Assembly: GCF_007565055.1 (NCBI RefSeq)
Contig: NC_044553.1
Coordinates: 42,769,420-42,833,419 of the forward strand
DNA from: Rhinopithecus roxellana
Taxonomy: Eukaryota; Chordata; Mammalia; Primates; Cercopithecidae
DNA: 64,000 nt
Reading direction: 5' to 3'
In this document: piece by piece, positions 1 through 11,353 of the stretch
How positions within the stretch are numbered: position 1 is the first letter of the stretch
Layout: the number at the start of each line of letters is the position of its first letter
Notes under the pieces: generated by a model
Databases searched by the model: none
Seen by the model: only the letters and a program-made list of their open reading frames with translations
What the model was told of the DNA's origin: nothing
Made by a program: the position numbers and the translations under genes

Positions 1-440
1 GAGAAGAATAAAATTAACCCCATATGCCTATCAGCCAGCCCTAATAACCATCAATTCATGTTCAATCTTGTGTTTTCAACACCACCTTCACCTTTCTCCA
101 TCCAGTACTACTTTGAAGAAAATTTCAGACATCATTTTATTGGTAAATATTTCAGAATGTATTTCTAAAAACTAGGAACTGAAAAAAAGTACAATGCCAT
201 TCTAGCCACTATAGAAATTAACAATAATCCTTCATATTATTTCATACCCAATCCAAATATCTCATAATATCTGTATGGTTTGTTTAGATTGGGATCCAAA
301 TATGGTCAATAGATTACAACTGGTTTGACATGTCTTTTAACTGATATACTTCCCTCCATCACTGTTTTTTCCTTGCAATGTATTAAGTGAAAGAACCAGA
401 TTGATTATTGTTCCAATTATTAAGCTATCATCTTTTAGCT
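1..440 (-). mobile_element. Old L1M-group tail fragment
   Basis: Words near 100-420 (TTTCAGACATCATTTTATT, GGGATCCAAATATGGTC, TGACATGTCTTTTAACTGA, TTTTTTCCTTGCAATG) resemble the minus-oriented terminal region of ancient L1M elements. Divergence is high and the assignment is tentative. Confidence 0.4.
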
Positions 441-870
441 CCAACCCCTCTTAGTGACACTGGGACTGGGACTTTGCAAACTACATTTTTCTTTTGCTGG
501 GGTCTTCCAACAGGAGCTCTAGAGGGATACTTGAAGGCCAGGGGAGGTGATAGGGAATTGCTGCTCCTCCTGTCTGCTTAGTCTTCTTATCTCTATCATC
601 CCAATAGGCCTTCTATCTGGCACTGGTAGTTCATCCCACTTCCCAAACCAGCTTCAACATGTTCTCTCAGAGGTATTAATACCAGCTGGGCAGCACCTCA
701 ATCTCTAAGTCTGAGTCCAAGCTCTATCTCTTCTAATCCTCTAGGTTCTCATAACCCCAACTTCTTTTCTTTGTTAACTAAGTCCCAGATGTGGAAGTTG
801 CTTCCTGCAGTTACTGTCCACGCTACCTCAGTTTTTACTTTTTTGGTTTTTCAACACCTGTTTAATTCCT
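440..870. repeat. Unclassified old dispersed repeat, copy 1
   Basis: This stretch shares its overall word order, and an exact 19-nt word (AGAGGTATTAATACCAGCT at 669-687), with the sequence at 22500-23060. The two are therefore diverged copies of one family. I could not name the family. Confidence 0.4.
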
Positions 871-934
871 TATATAAAATTATATTACAAACTATATTAC
901 ATTCAATTGCAAGTGTGACTTATGTTTTCTAGCC

Positions 935-1395
935 TGGAATGTTTGATATATCTGGATTTTGCTTATTATATTTGCTGACTGACATAGTTTAACATGTTCC
1001 TTATTTCCTACAAATTGATATTGGGTCTAGACCAGTGATCCCCAACCTTTTTGACACCAGGGACCAGTGGTGGGGGATGGGAGGTGGGGATGGTTGTGGA
1101 ATGAAACTGTTCCACCTCAGATCATCAGGCATTAGATTCCCATAAGGAACGCACAATCTCGATCCCTCGCATGCACAGTACACAACAGGGTTCACCCTCC
1201 TATGAGAATCTAATGCTGCTGCTGATCTGTCAGGAGGCGGAGCTCAGGCAGTAATGCTCGCTCACCAGCCACTCACCTCTTGCTGTGTGGCCTGGCTCCT
1301 AACAGGGCATGGACTAGCACCAGTCCATGGCTCAGGGGTTGCGGATCCCTGGTCTAGACGATAGGCTTGATCAGATTCAGATTTCTGTTTTTTGC
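935..1395 (-). mobile_element. Old L1M-group 3' tail, split by MER1B
   Basis: The left part (TCTGGATTTTGC, AACATGTTCCTTATTTCC) and right part (AGGCTTGATCAGATTCAGATTTCTG) join in the known order of an old L1M tail once the element at 1033-1351 and one target-site copy are removed. Confidence 0.5.
1033..1351 (+). mobile_element. MER1B, non-autonomous hAT-Charlie transposon
   Basis: The 319-bp element has terminal inverted repeats (CAGTGATCCCCAACC at the left; the complementary end GGTTGCGGATCCCTG at the right) and the typical interior (CAGATCATCAGGCATTAGATTC). It is flanked by a perfect 8-bp duplication GTCTAGAC (1025-1032 and 1352-1359), the hAT signature. It has no coding capacity. Confidence 0.9.
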
Positions 1396-1417
1396 CTTGC
1401 AAAAAAACAATGTCCAC

Positions 1418-2065
1418 TTAAACAGAAGCAGAGGGAACACTTCCTAACTCATTCTATTGGGCCAATATTACTTTGATACCAAAGCCAAAAACATCACAAG
1501 GGAAAAAAAACAAAAAAACTACAAACCAACATCTCTTAAGAATACAGATGTGGCCGAGTATGGTGGCTCGTGCCTATAATCCCAACACTTTAAGAGGCTG
1601 AGGCAGGGGATTGCTTGAGCTGAAGAGTTTGAGACCAGCCTGGAAAACACAGTGAGATTCCATCTCTACATTAAAATTAAAATTTTAAAAAAAAATTAGC
1701 CAGGTATGGTGGCACACGCCTGTGGTCCCAGCTACTAAGGAGGCTGAGGTGGGAGGATCTCTTGAGCTCAGGAGTTGGAGGCTGCAGTGAGCTGTGAACA
1801 TGCCAGTGCACTCCATCCTGGGCAACAAAGCAAGACCCCATCTAAAAGAACACAGATGCAAAAATTCTCAACAAAATACTAGCAAAACAAATGCAGCAGA
1901 ATATTCAAAGGATAATACATCACGACAAAGTGGGATTTTTCCCAGAAATGGAAGGTTGATTTAGCATATTAAATCAATTTAATATACCATATTAATAGAA
2001 TGAAAAGAAATACACACGATCATTTCAACAGAAGCAGAAAAGCATTTGACAAAAATCTAATACTA
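1418..2065 (+). mobile_element. L1M ORF2 fragment (reverse transcriptase region)
   Basis: The sequence matches degenerate L1 ORF2 coding DNA (GGGAACACTTCCTAACTCATTC, CTCAACAAAATACTAGC, AAAAGCATTTGACAAAA). It is split by the Alu at 1552-1845 and cut off at 2065 by the start of a younger L1. It continues, after a gap in its own consensus, at 9004. Confidence 0.8.
1552..1845 (+). mobile_element. Alu (old, AluJ-like)
   Basis: A full dimeric Alu with a short degraded tail. Its target-site duplication is AAGAATACAGATG (1538-1550) and AAGAACACAGATG (1846-1858), one mismatch, inside L1M ORF2. Confidence 0.93.
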
Positions 2066-2101
2066 AGGAGGGGCCAAGACGGCTGATTAGAAGAAGCTGC
2101 A

Positions 2102-2400
2102 GGCCAGGCACAGTGGCTCACGCTGGTAATCCCAACACTTTGGGTGGCCAAGGCGGGCAGATCACTTGAGGTCAGGAGTTCGAGACCAGCCTGGCAAATA
2201 AAGCAAAACCCCGTCTCTACTAAAAATACAAAAATTAGCCAGCTGTAATGGCAGGCACCTATAATCCCAGCTACTTGGGAGGCCTAAAGCGGGGAGAATT
2301 GCTTGAATCTGGGATGCAGAGGTTCCAGTAGGCTGAGATCTCACCACTGCACTCTAGCCTGGGCAACAGAGCAAGACTCTGTCTTAAAAACAAAACAAAA
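2102..2400 (+). mobile_element. Alu (AluS-like) in L1 5' UTR
   Basis: A dimeric Alu that starts only 37 bp inside the L1 5' end. Its A-rich tail carries CAAAACAAAA interruptions. A clear target-site duplication is not preserved. Confidence 0.92.
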
Positions 2401-3417
2401 AAAACCATGTGGTCCATGGCTCTCAGGGAGAAGAATGAAAATGGTGAGTGAATAAAGCACCTTCAACTGAAATATCCAGGTTCTCACACTGGGACTGACC
2501 AAGTGAATAACTTGACCCACAGAGAATGAAGAAAAATGGGGTAGAGCAACTGCCCACCCAGGAGCGGCACAGAGGCAAAAAAAAAAGGCCCCACCTCCAG
2601 TCAAGGGAAGCAGTGAGTGACTGTGTGACCCCATCCAGGAAACAATGCTTCTCCCACGGATCTTTGCAACTCATGGATCAGGAGATCCCTTTGTGAGCCC
2701 ATGCCACCAGGGCCTTGGGTCCAATAAACAGAGCTATGCATGCACCGTCTCAGGAGAGCAGCCACTCAGGCACACACACAGACCCAGGGGTTTTACATAC
2801 TCCAGCCCCAGAAATCCTTGCAAAGATGAAAAAGAATGCTGCAAGGCAAGAGATCCACCCATACATTGCCTAGGAAGGGGGCTGAATCCAGGGAGCCAAG
2901 CAGCATTGTTCTGCAGGCCGCACTTCCATGGCACCTCCCAAGTTAAGATCCATTGACTTGGAATTCCAGCCAGCCAGCAGCAACAGACTGGAGACTGGCT
3001 GAGACAGAGCAAGTTCCTGGGAAACGGGTGGCCACCATCTCTGCAGTTCAGCTGACTCAGCTGTTCTAGCCTGCTGGCTCTGGGGAGTCCAGGCAGTCTG
3101 GACAAAGGGGAGTCCTCTACAATGCAGCACAGCTGCTGTGCCAGCTCATGGCCAGACTACTTCCTTAAGTGGGACCCTGATCCATCCCTTCTCACAGAGC
3201 AGGGTCTCCCTGTGGGAATTTCCAGGCAGGGTTATACAGGCAGAACTCTGATCTCTCCCCAGGATGGAGCCCATGGGGAAAGCGGCAGCAGCTATCTCTG
3301 CAGTTCAGTCAACTCAGTGTTTCCTGCCTGCTAGCTCTGAAGAGTCTAGGCAGTCTGGACAAAGAAGGATTCCCCCAGTGCAGCACACCTGCTCTATCAA
3401 AAAGCAGCCAGACTGCT

Positions 3418-3735
3418 TCTTTTTTTTTTTTTTTCTGAGAAGGAGTCTTACTCCATTGCCCAGGCTGGAGTGCAGTGGCGTGGCCTTGGCTCACTGCAAT
3501 CTCTGCCTCCTGGGCTCAAGCAATCCTCCCCCCTCAGCCTCCTGATTGGCTGGAATTACAGGCACTTGCCACTACCACCACTTGCCACCACCATTAATTT
3601 TGTTTTGTTTTTTCTAGTACAGATGGTGTTTTGCCATGTTGGCCAGGCTGGTCTCAAACTCCTGACCTCAAGTGATCCAACCACCTCGGCCTCCCAAAGT
3701 ACTGGGATTACAGGCGTGAGCTACCGTGCCCAGCC
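3418..3735 (-). mobile_element. Alu in L1 5' UTR
   Basis: The T-run at 3420-3434 is the tail of a minus-oriented Alu. A local expansion of CCACTACCACCACTTGCC near 3568-3592 lengthens the middle linker. Confidence 0.92.
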
Positions 3736-4203
3736 CCTAGACAGTGGTGAAACCTCTGAACAGGAGTCTCCAGACACCTCCTACAGGAGCACTCAAGCCA
3801 GCAACAGGTCAGGCAGGACTGCCCTGAGATGGAGCTGCTAGAGGAAGGAACAGGCTGCCACCTTTGCTGTTACACAGCCTTCACTGGTAATATCTCCAGG
3901 TACAGGAAAAATTGAGGCAACTAGGGTCAGGAGCAGACCCCCAGCAAACTGCAGCAGTCCTACAGAAGAGTGGCCTGAATGTTAAAAGAAAAACAAACAG
4001 AAGCAATGACAACAACAATATCAACAAAAAGATGCCACAAAAAACCCATCCAAGGTCAGCAACCTCAAAAATCAAAGGTAGATAAGCCCAAAAAGATGAA
4101 AAAGATCAACACAAAAATGCTGAAAACTCAAAAAAAAAACTGCCTCTTCTCCTCCTAATGATCACAACACTTCTCCAGCAAGGGCACCGAACAGGGCTGA
4201 GGT

Positions 4204-4488
4204 AGCTGGGCGTGGTGGCTCAAGCCTGTAATCTCAGCACTTTGGGAGGCCAAGGTGGGTGGATTACGAGGTCAGGAGATTGAGACCATCCTGGCTGACA
4301 CAGTGAAACCCCGTCTCTACTAAAAATACAAAAAAAATTATCCGGGGGTGGTGGTGGGCACCTGTAGTCCCTGTTACTGGGGAGGCTGAGGCAGGAGAAT
4401 GGCATGAACCCAGGAGGTGGAGCTTGCAGTGAGCTGAGATTGCACCACTGCACTCCAGTCTGGGTAACAGAGTGAGACTCTGTCAACA

Positions 4489-4515
<27 letters not shown>
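4204..4515 (+). mobile_element. Alu (AluY-like) near L1 ORF1 start
   Basis: A complete Alu with a tail of about 30 As. Target-site duplication: GAACAGGGCTGAGG (4189-4202) and GAACTGGGCTGAGG (4516-4529). Confidence 0.93.
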
Positions 4516-4521
<6 letters not shown>

Positions 4522-7430
4522 GGCTGAGGCTGAGATTGGCTGAATTGACAGAAGTAGATGCCAGAAGGTCAGTAATAATGAATTTCACTGAGCTAAAGAA
4601 GCATGCTGTAACCCAATGCAAAGAAGGTTAAGAATCATGATACAACAATACAGGTGCTGATAACCAGAATAGCCAGTTTAAAGAGGAATATAACTGAACT
4701 GACCTGATGGAGCTGAAAAACACAACATGACAACCTCACGATGCAATCACAAGTATCAACAGCAGAATAGACCAAGTGAAGGAAAGAATCTCAGAGCTCA
4801 AAGATAATCATTCTGAAATAAGAGAGGCAGACAAGAATAGAGAAAAAGGAATGAACTAAATCTCCAAGGAATATGGAATTATGTAGAGAATAAATCTACA
4901 ACTCATTGGTGTCCCTGAAAAAGAGGGGGAGAATGGAACCAAGCTGGAAAACATACTTCTGGATATTATCCAGGAGAACATCCTCAACCTAGCAAGATAG
5001 GCCAACATTCAAAGTCAAGAAATCCAGAGAACCCCAGTAAAATACTGCACAAGAGATCAACACCAAGACACATAATCATCAGATTCTCCGAGGTCAAAAT
5101 GAAAAAAAAAAAAATGTTATGGGCCACCAGAGAGAAAGGCCAGGTCACCTACAAAGGGAAACCAATCAGACTAACAGTAGACCTCTCAGCAGAAACCCTA
5201 CAAGCCACAAGGGATTGGGGGCCAATGTTCAACATTCTGAAAGAAAAAATTCCCAACCAAGAATTTCATATCCAACCAAACTAAGCTTTTAAGCAAAAGA
5301 GGAATAAGATCGTTTTCAGATAAGCAAATGCTGAGGGAATTTGTCACCACTGGGTGGTGGTGCCTTGCAAGAGCTCTTGAAGGAAGCACTAAATATGGAA
5401 AGGAAAAACTGTTACTAGCCAGTACAAAAACACTGAGGTACATGACCAATGACACAATGAAGCAACCATATAAACAAGCCTGCAAATTAACGAGCTAACA
5501 TCATGATGACAGGATCAAATTCACATATAACAATATTAATCTTAAATATAAATGGAGTAAATGCCCCAATTAAAAGACACAGAATGGCAAGCTGGATAAA
5601 GAGTTAAGACCCATCGTTATGCTGTCTTTGAGAGATGCATCTCACGTGCAAAGACACACATAGGCTCAAAATAAAAGGATGGAGGAAAATTTATCAAGCA
5701 AATGAAAAACAGAAAAAAGCAGGGGTTGCAATACTAGTTTCTGTCAAAACAGACTTTAAACCAACAGAGATCAAAAAAGGGCATTACATAATGGTAAAAA
5801 GTTCAATTCAACAAGAATAGCTAACTATCCCAAATACATGTGCACCCAACACAGGAGCACCCGGATTCATACAGCAAGTTCTTAGGGACCCACAAAGAGA
5901 CTCAGACTCCCACAAAATAACATTGGGAGACTTTAACATTTTACTGACAATATTAGACAGATCATCGAGACAGAAAATTAACAAAGATATTCAGGACCTG
6001 TACTCAGCTCTGGGTCAAGAGGACCTGATAGACATATACAGAATTTTCCACCCAAAAACAGTAAGATTTACATTCTTTTCATCACCACATGGCACTTACT
6101 CTAAAATTGATCACAATCGGAAGTAAAATACTCCTTGGCAAATGCAAAAGAACTGAAATCATAACAGTCTCTCAGACCACAGCACAATCAAATTAGAACT
6201 CAAAACTAAGAAATTCACTGAAACCACACAACTACATGAAAACTGAACAACGTGCTCCTGAATGACTCCTGGGTAAATAATGAAATTAACACAGAAATCA
6301 AGAAGTTCTTTGAAACTAATGAGAAGAGACAACATACCAGAATCTCTGGGACGCAGCTAAAGCAGTGTTAAGAGGGACATTTATAGCACTAAATGCCCAC
6401 ATCAAAAAGGTAGAAATATCTCAAGTTAACAAGCTAATATCACAACTAAAAGAACTAGAGAACCAAGGGCAAACAAACCCCAAAGCTAGCAGAAGAAAAG
6501 AAATAAGCAAAATCAGAGCAGAACTGAAGGAGACAGAGACACAAAAAACCCTTAAAAAAATAAATAAATCAGGTTGGTAATTTGAAAAAATAAAATAGAC
6601 TGCTAGCTAGACTAATAAAGAAGAAAAAAGAATCAAATAGATACAATCAAAAATGAAAAGGGGGATATCACCACTGATCTCACAGAAATACAATACAGAA
6701 ATACAACCATCAGAGAATATTATAAGCACCTCTATGCACATATACTTAAAAAAAAAAAAAAACTGGAATAAATAAATTCCTAGGCACATACGCCCTTCCA
6801 AGACTGAACCAGGAAGAAACTGAATTGAAGAATAGTAGCAAGTTCTGAAATTGAGGCAGTAATAAATAGCCTACCAACCTAAAGAAGCCCAGGACCAGAT
6901 AGATTTTCAGCTGAATTCTACCAGAGGTACAACTGAAACTGTTCTAAAGAAATGAAAAGAAGGGACTCCTCCCTAACTCATTTTTATGAGGCTAGCACCA
7001 TCCTGATAACAAAACCCAGCAGAGACACAGCAAAAAGAGAAAACTTCAGGCCAATATTCCTGATGGACATTGATGCAGAAAACCCTCAATCAAATACTGG
7101 CAAACCAAATCCAGCAGCACATCAAAAAGCTTACCCACCATGATCATTTTGGCTTACTCACTGAGAATGCAAGCTTGATTCAACAGAGGCAAATCAATAA
7201 ATATAATTCATAAACAGAACTAAGACAAAAAACACATGATTATCTCAGTAGATGCAGAACAGGCCTTCAATAAAATTTAACACCACTTCATGTTGAACAC
7301 TCAGTAAACTAGGTATTGAGCAAATATACCTCAAAATAATAATAACCATAAATGACAAACCCACAGCCAATTATCATACTGAATGGGCAAAAGCTGGAAG
7401 CATTCTGCTTGAAAACTGGCACAAGACAAG

Positions 7431-7677
7431 GATGGCAGAAGGGGAAGCAGGCACCTTCTTCACAAAGTGGCAGGAGAAAGAAGAGTGAGCAAAGGAGGAA
7501 CTTGCCAAACACTTATAAAACCATCAGATCTCCTGAGAACTCACCTGTATCACAATAATAGCATGGGGGAAACCACCCCCATAATCCAATTGCTTCCCAC
7601 CAGCTTCCTCCCTTAATACCTGGGGTTTACAGTTCAAGATGAGATCTGCATAGGGACACAAAGCTAAATCATATCAC
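7431..7677 (-). mobile_element. MaLR LTR fragment (MST/THE1-like) within L1 ORF2
   Basis: The complement of MST/THE1 LTR words is seen (AAACCATCAGATCTCCTGAG, AGCATGGGGGAAACCACCCCC, AAGATGAGATCTGCATAGGG, ending CATATCA, the complement of the LTR start TGATATG). Roughly half an LTR is present. The L1 sequence on its two sides is not contiguous in L1 consensus, so it is not a clean insertion. Confidence 0.7.
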
Positions 7678-8391
7678 CTTCCTTACACCTTGTACAAAAA
7701 CTAACTCAGGATGGATTAAGACTTAAATGTAAACCCAAAATGATAAAAACCCTAAAAGAAAATCTAGGCAATATCATTCAGGACATAGGCAAGGGCAAAG
7801 ATTTCATGGTGAAAACTCCAAAAGCAATTGCAACAAATGCAAAAATTGACAAACGGGATCTAAACTACAGAGCTTCTACGCAGCAAAAGAAACTATCATC
7901 AGAGTGAACAGACAACCTACAGAATAAGAGAACATTTTTGCCTTCTGACAAAGGTCTAATATCCAGAGTCTACAAGGAACTTAAACAAATTTACAAGAAA
8001 CAAACAACCAACCCCATTAGAAAGTGGGCAAAGGACATGAACAGACACTTCTCAAAAAACGACATTTATGTAGCCAACAAACATGAAAAAAAGCTCAACA
8101 TCACTGATCATTAGAGATATACATATCAAAACCACAATGAGATACCATCTCACATCAGTCAGAATGGCGATTATAAAAGTCAAGAAGCAACAGATGCTGG
8201 CGAGGTTGCAGAGAGAAAGGAACGCGTTTACACTGTTGGTGTGAGAATAAATTAGTTCAACCACTGTGGAAGACAATGTGGTGATTCCTCAAAGATCTAG
8301 AGGCAGAAATATCATTGGACCCAGCAATCCCTTTCCTGGACATAGACCCAAAGGAATATAAATCATTCTGCTATAAAAATACATCCACACT

Positions 8392-8692
8392 GGCTGAGTG
8401 TGGTGGCTCATGCCTGTAATCCCAGCACGTTGGGAGGATGAGGCAGGTGGATCACCTGAGGTCAGGAGTTCAAGACAAACCTGCCTAACATGGTGAAGCC
8501 CTTTCTTTACAAAAATACAAAAATTAACTGGGCACAATGGTGGGTGCCTGTAATCCCAGCTACGCAGGAGGCTGAGGTGGAAGAATCACTTGAACCTGGG
8601 AGGCAGAGGTTGCAGTAAGCTGAGACTGTGCCATTGCACTCCAGCCTGAGCGACAGAGCAAGACTCCATCTCAAAAGAAAAAAAAAAAAAAA
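8392..8692 (+). mobile_element. Alu (AluS-like) in L1 ORF2
   Basis: A full Alu inserted in the ORF2 C-terminal region. The L1 sequence resumes after it with AATCCACGC, which resembles the left flank AATACATCCACAC. Confidence 0.92.
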
Positions 8693-9003
8693 ATCCACGC
8701 ATATGTTCACTGCAGCACTATTCACAACAAAGACATGGAATCAATCCAAATGCTCATCAATGATAAAGAAAATGTGGTATATACACACCATAGAATACTA
8801 TACAGTCAAAAAAAGGAATGAGAACATGTCCTTGGCAGAGACATGGATGGAGCTGTAAGCTGTTACCCTCAGCAAACTAAGGCAAAAAGAAAACACTGCA
8901 TGTTCTCACTTACAAGTGGGAGTGGAACAATGAGAACACATGGATACATTGCGGGGAACAACACACACTGGGGCCTGTCAGGGGGAGCCGGAGGGAGAGC
9001 ATC

Positions 9004-9262
9004 ATGACCTTGGATTAGCCAAGTTTCTTAATTATAACACCAAAGCACAAGAAACAAAAGAAAAAAACATAAATTGCACTTCATCAAAATTAAAAACTTT
9101 CGGTGAAAGTTTTTCATCAAAGAACACTATCACAAAAGTGAAAAGACAACCTACACAATGGGAGAAAATAATAAGACTCTGATAAGAGTCTAGTATCCAG
9201 AATATATTAATAATTCTTACAACTCAAAGTAAACAGCCTAACTGAAAAGCGGCCAAAGGTTT
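9004..9262 (+). mobile_element. L1M ORF2 fragment
   Basis: Degenerate ORF2 (CCAAGTTTCTTAATTATAACACC, AAATTAAAAACTTTCGG) of the older L1M that hosts the 2066-9003 element. It is interrupted at 9262 by a truncated L1 and resumes at 9753. Confidence 0.75.
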
Positions 9263-9752
9263 TGTTTTTGTTTTGTTCTTTTTTTTTTTTTTTTTTTTCC
9301 CAAATGTATCTTTTATTTCAATATGGTGTTTGGTTGGTTACATGAATAAATTCTTTTTTTTTTTTTTTTTTTTGAGAGGGAGACTCGTTCTGTCGCCCAA
9401 GCTGGAGTGCAGTGGCACAATCTCAGTTCACTGCAACTTCCGCCTCCCAGATTCAAGCGATTCTCCTGCCCTAGCCTCGTGAGTAGCTGGGATTATAGGT
9501 GTGTGCCACCACGCCCAGCTAATTTTTGTATTTTTAGTAGAGATGTGGTTTCACCACGTTAGTCAGGCTGGTCTCGAACTCCTGACCTTGTGATCTGCCT
9601 GCCTCAGCCTACCAAAGTGTTGGGATTACAGACGTGAGCCACCACGCCCAGCCACGAATAAATTCTTTAGTGGAGATTTCTGAGATTTTGGTGCACCTAT
9701 CACCCGAGTCATGTACACCGTACCTGACGTGTAGTCTTTTATCCCTCACCCA
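9263..9752 (-). mobile_element. 5'-truncated L1 3' UTR insertion
   Basis: A T-run (9280-9300) followed by L1 3' UTR complement (GGTTACATGAATAAATTC, GATTTCTGAGATTTTGGTGCACC, GTAGTCTTTTATCCCTCACC). A perfect 11-bp target-site duplication GCCAAAGGTTT flanks it (9252-9262 and 9753-9763). It is itself split by an Alu. Confidence 0.88.
9357..9655 (-). mobile_element. Alu nested in truncated L1
   Basis: A complete Alu with a perfect 13-bp target-site duplication GAATAAATTCTTT (9344-9356 and 9656-9668). It is the third layer of nesting here. Confidence 0.95.
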
Positions 9753-10740
9753 GCCAAAGGTTTCGACAGACATTTCTCCAAATATATACAAATGGCCAAG
9801 AAACACATGAAAAGATGCTCAGCACCAATAGTCATTATAAAAAATGCAAATTAAAACCACAATGAGATAACACTGGATGGTTGTCATCAAAAAGACAAAT
9901 AATAACAAGCATTGGCAAAGATATGGAGAAACTGGAACTCTCATACTTTGCAGGCGGGAATGTAAAATGGTACAGCCACCGTGGAAAAGTTTGGCAGTTC
10001 CTTAAAAATGTAAAACATAAAGTTACCATATGATCCAGCAATTCCTCTCCTAGGTATATATCCAAGACAACTGAAAATTTCTTTGCACAAAAACTTGTAC
10101 AACATTTTTAGCAGTATTATTTGTAATAGCCAAAAAAGTAGAAACAACCCAAATGTCCATCAATGAGTGAATGGATACACAAAATGGTATATCTATACAA
10201 TGAAACATTGCTCAGCTATAAAAAGGAATGAAGTATTGATACATGCTACAACATGGATGAACCCTGAAAATGTTATGCTAAGTAAAAGAAGCCAGACACA
10301 AAAAGCCACATGTTGCATGATTCCATTTATAGGAAATGTCCAGAATCAGAAAATCTTTAGAGACAAAAAACAGATTAGTAGTTGCCAGCCCACTAGGAAA
10401 GGGAGGGAATTGGGAGTTACAATGGTATCTTTCTGAGGCAATGGAAAGTAATACAGAATTAGAAAGTGGTGGGTAAAGTCCTCTAAAGCTTTGACTGCTC
10501 AGAGCTCCTCTGCTCCTAGTGGCCAGAACAGAGACGTGGAGCAGCTCTGCAGCCCAGGGGTTCTGGTGGCCACGCATGTCCCGGGGCCATGCAAGGCACA
10601 AGTGTGGCAAAAGACAGAAACAAAGAAAGTAGTGACTTTTTAGTACCGTACTAAAAACCACTGAAATGTATACTCTAAGATAGTTTAAATGGTGAATTTT
10701 ACATCATATGAATTTTATCTGAATTAAAAATAAATTTTAA
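9753..10740 (+). mobile_element. L1M ORF2 end and 3' UTR
   Basis: ORF2 C-terminal and 3' UTR words are present (CAATGAGATAACACTGG, CCAGCAATTCCTCTCCTAGG, CTAAAAACCACTGAAATG). The L1M ends in an A-rich stretch near 10740. An unexpected GC-rich block sits at 10479-10620. Confidence 0.78.
10479..10620. other. GC-rich block inside the L1M 3' UTR
   Basis: About 140 bp of GC-rich, partly self-complementary sequence (TGGCCAGAAC at 10520-10529 against GTTCTGGTGGCCA at 10560-10572) interrupts otherwise AT-rich L1M sequence. I did not recognise it as a named repeat. Confidence 0.4.
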
Positions 10741-11280
10741 AACCATTTATAATCTCTCAGTCTGTAGTTCAAAAATCAGAAATTGGGCGGGGTTCTCTGC
10801 TCAGGATATCAGGGTATCAGTAGGGTGAGTTCTTGTCTTGAGGCTCTGAGGGAAATCTGCTTACAAGTTCATCATTCTTGTCTGTAGCCAACTTCAGTTT
10901 CCTGTGGTTGTAGGATTAACATTCTGCTTTCCTTGCTGGCCGTCAGATCTTATCTCCTAGAGACCACCCACATTCCTTGATTCATGACTCTTTCTGCTTT
11001 CAATGTGTATCAAATCCTTGTGCTTCAAGTCTCTGATTTCTTCTTCTTGAACCAGCCATAGAGAACCCTTTGCTCTTAGAAGGTTCATGTAATTAGATCA
11101 GGTACACCCACTTAATCTCCCTATCTCAAGGTGAACTGTGCCATATGATATAGCCCAATCAAGGGATTAAAATCCATCAAATTCACAGTACTGAGCATTA
11201 CACAGGGAGGTACACTAGCAGGATGGGACATCTTGGTGGTCATCTTAGAATTCTTTCCCTACATAAACCACCACTGATAA
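10741..11280 (-). mobile_element. MLT1-like LTR remnant
   Basis: The complement of MLT1-type words is seen (AGTCTGTAGTTCAAAAATCAG, TCTCCCTATCTCAAGGTGAAC, GGACATCTTGGTGGTCAT). It is highly diverged; a related old LTR family is possible. Confidence 0.5.
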
Positions 11281-11353
11281 TCAAAGCTTAGGTCCACTGA
11301 TTTACCAGAGGATGCAAAATGGGCATATTTTCATTCACTTTCATTTACCTTAC

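Larger units (their letters stand above)
2066..9003 (+). mobile_element. Near-full-length, broken L1 (L1PB/L1MA type)
   Basis: It starts with the L1 5' end (GGAGGGGCCAAGACGG) and a long 5' UTR (2066-4090 minus Alus). An ORF1-like region follows (about 4090-5430); the segment 5099-5284 still reads as the ORF1p C-terminal domain. ORF2 runs from about 5500. The endonuclease part is visible at 5923-6126 (GDFN and SKIDH motifs), the reverse transcriptase part at 6838-7430 and the C-terminal part at 7680-8390 and 8693-8870. The 3' end breaks off near 9003. Stops and frameshifts are frequent, so no protein can be made. Four Alus and one LTR interrupt it. Confidence 0.85.

Noticed and set aside
2645..3841. 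Overlapping open frames in the L1 5' UTR on both strands
   Set aside because: The sequence is L1 5' UTR plus an Alu; no frame matches ORF1p or ORF2p.
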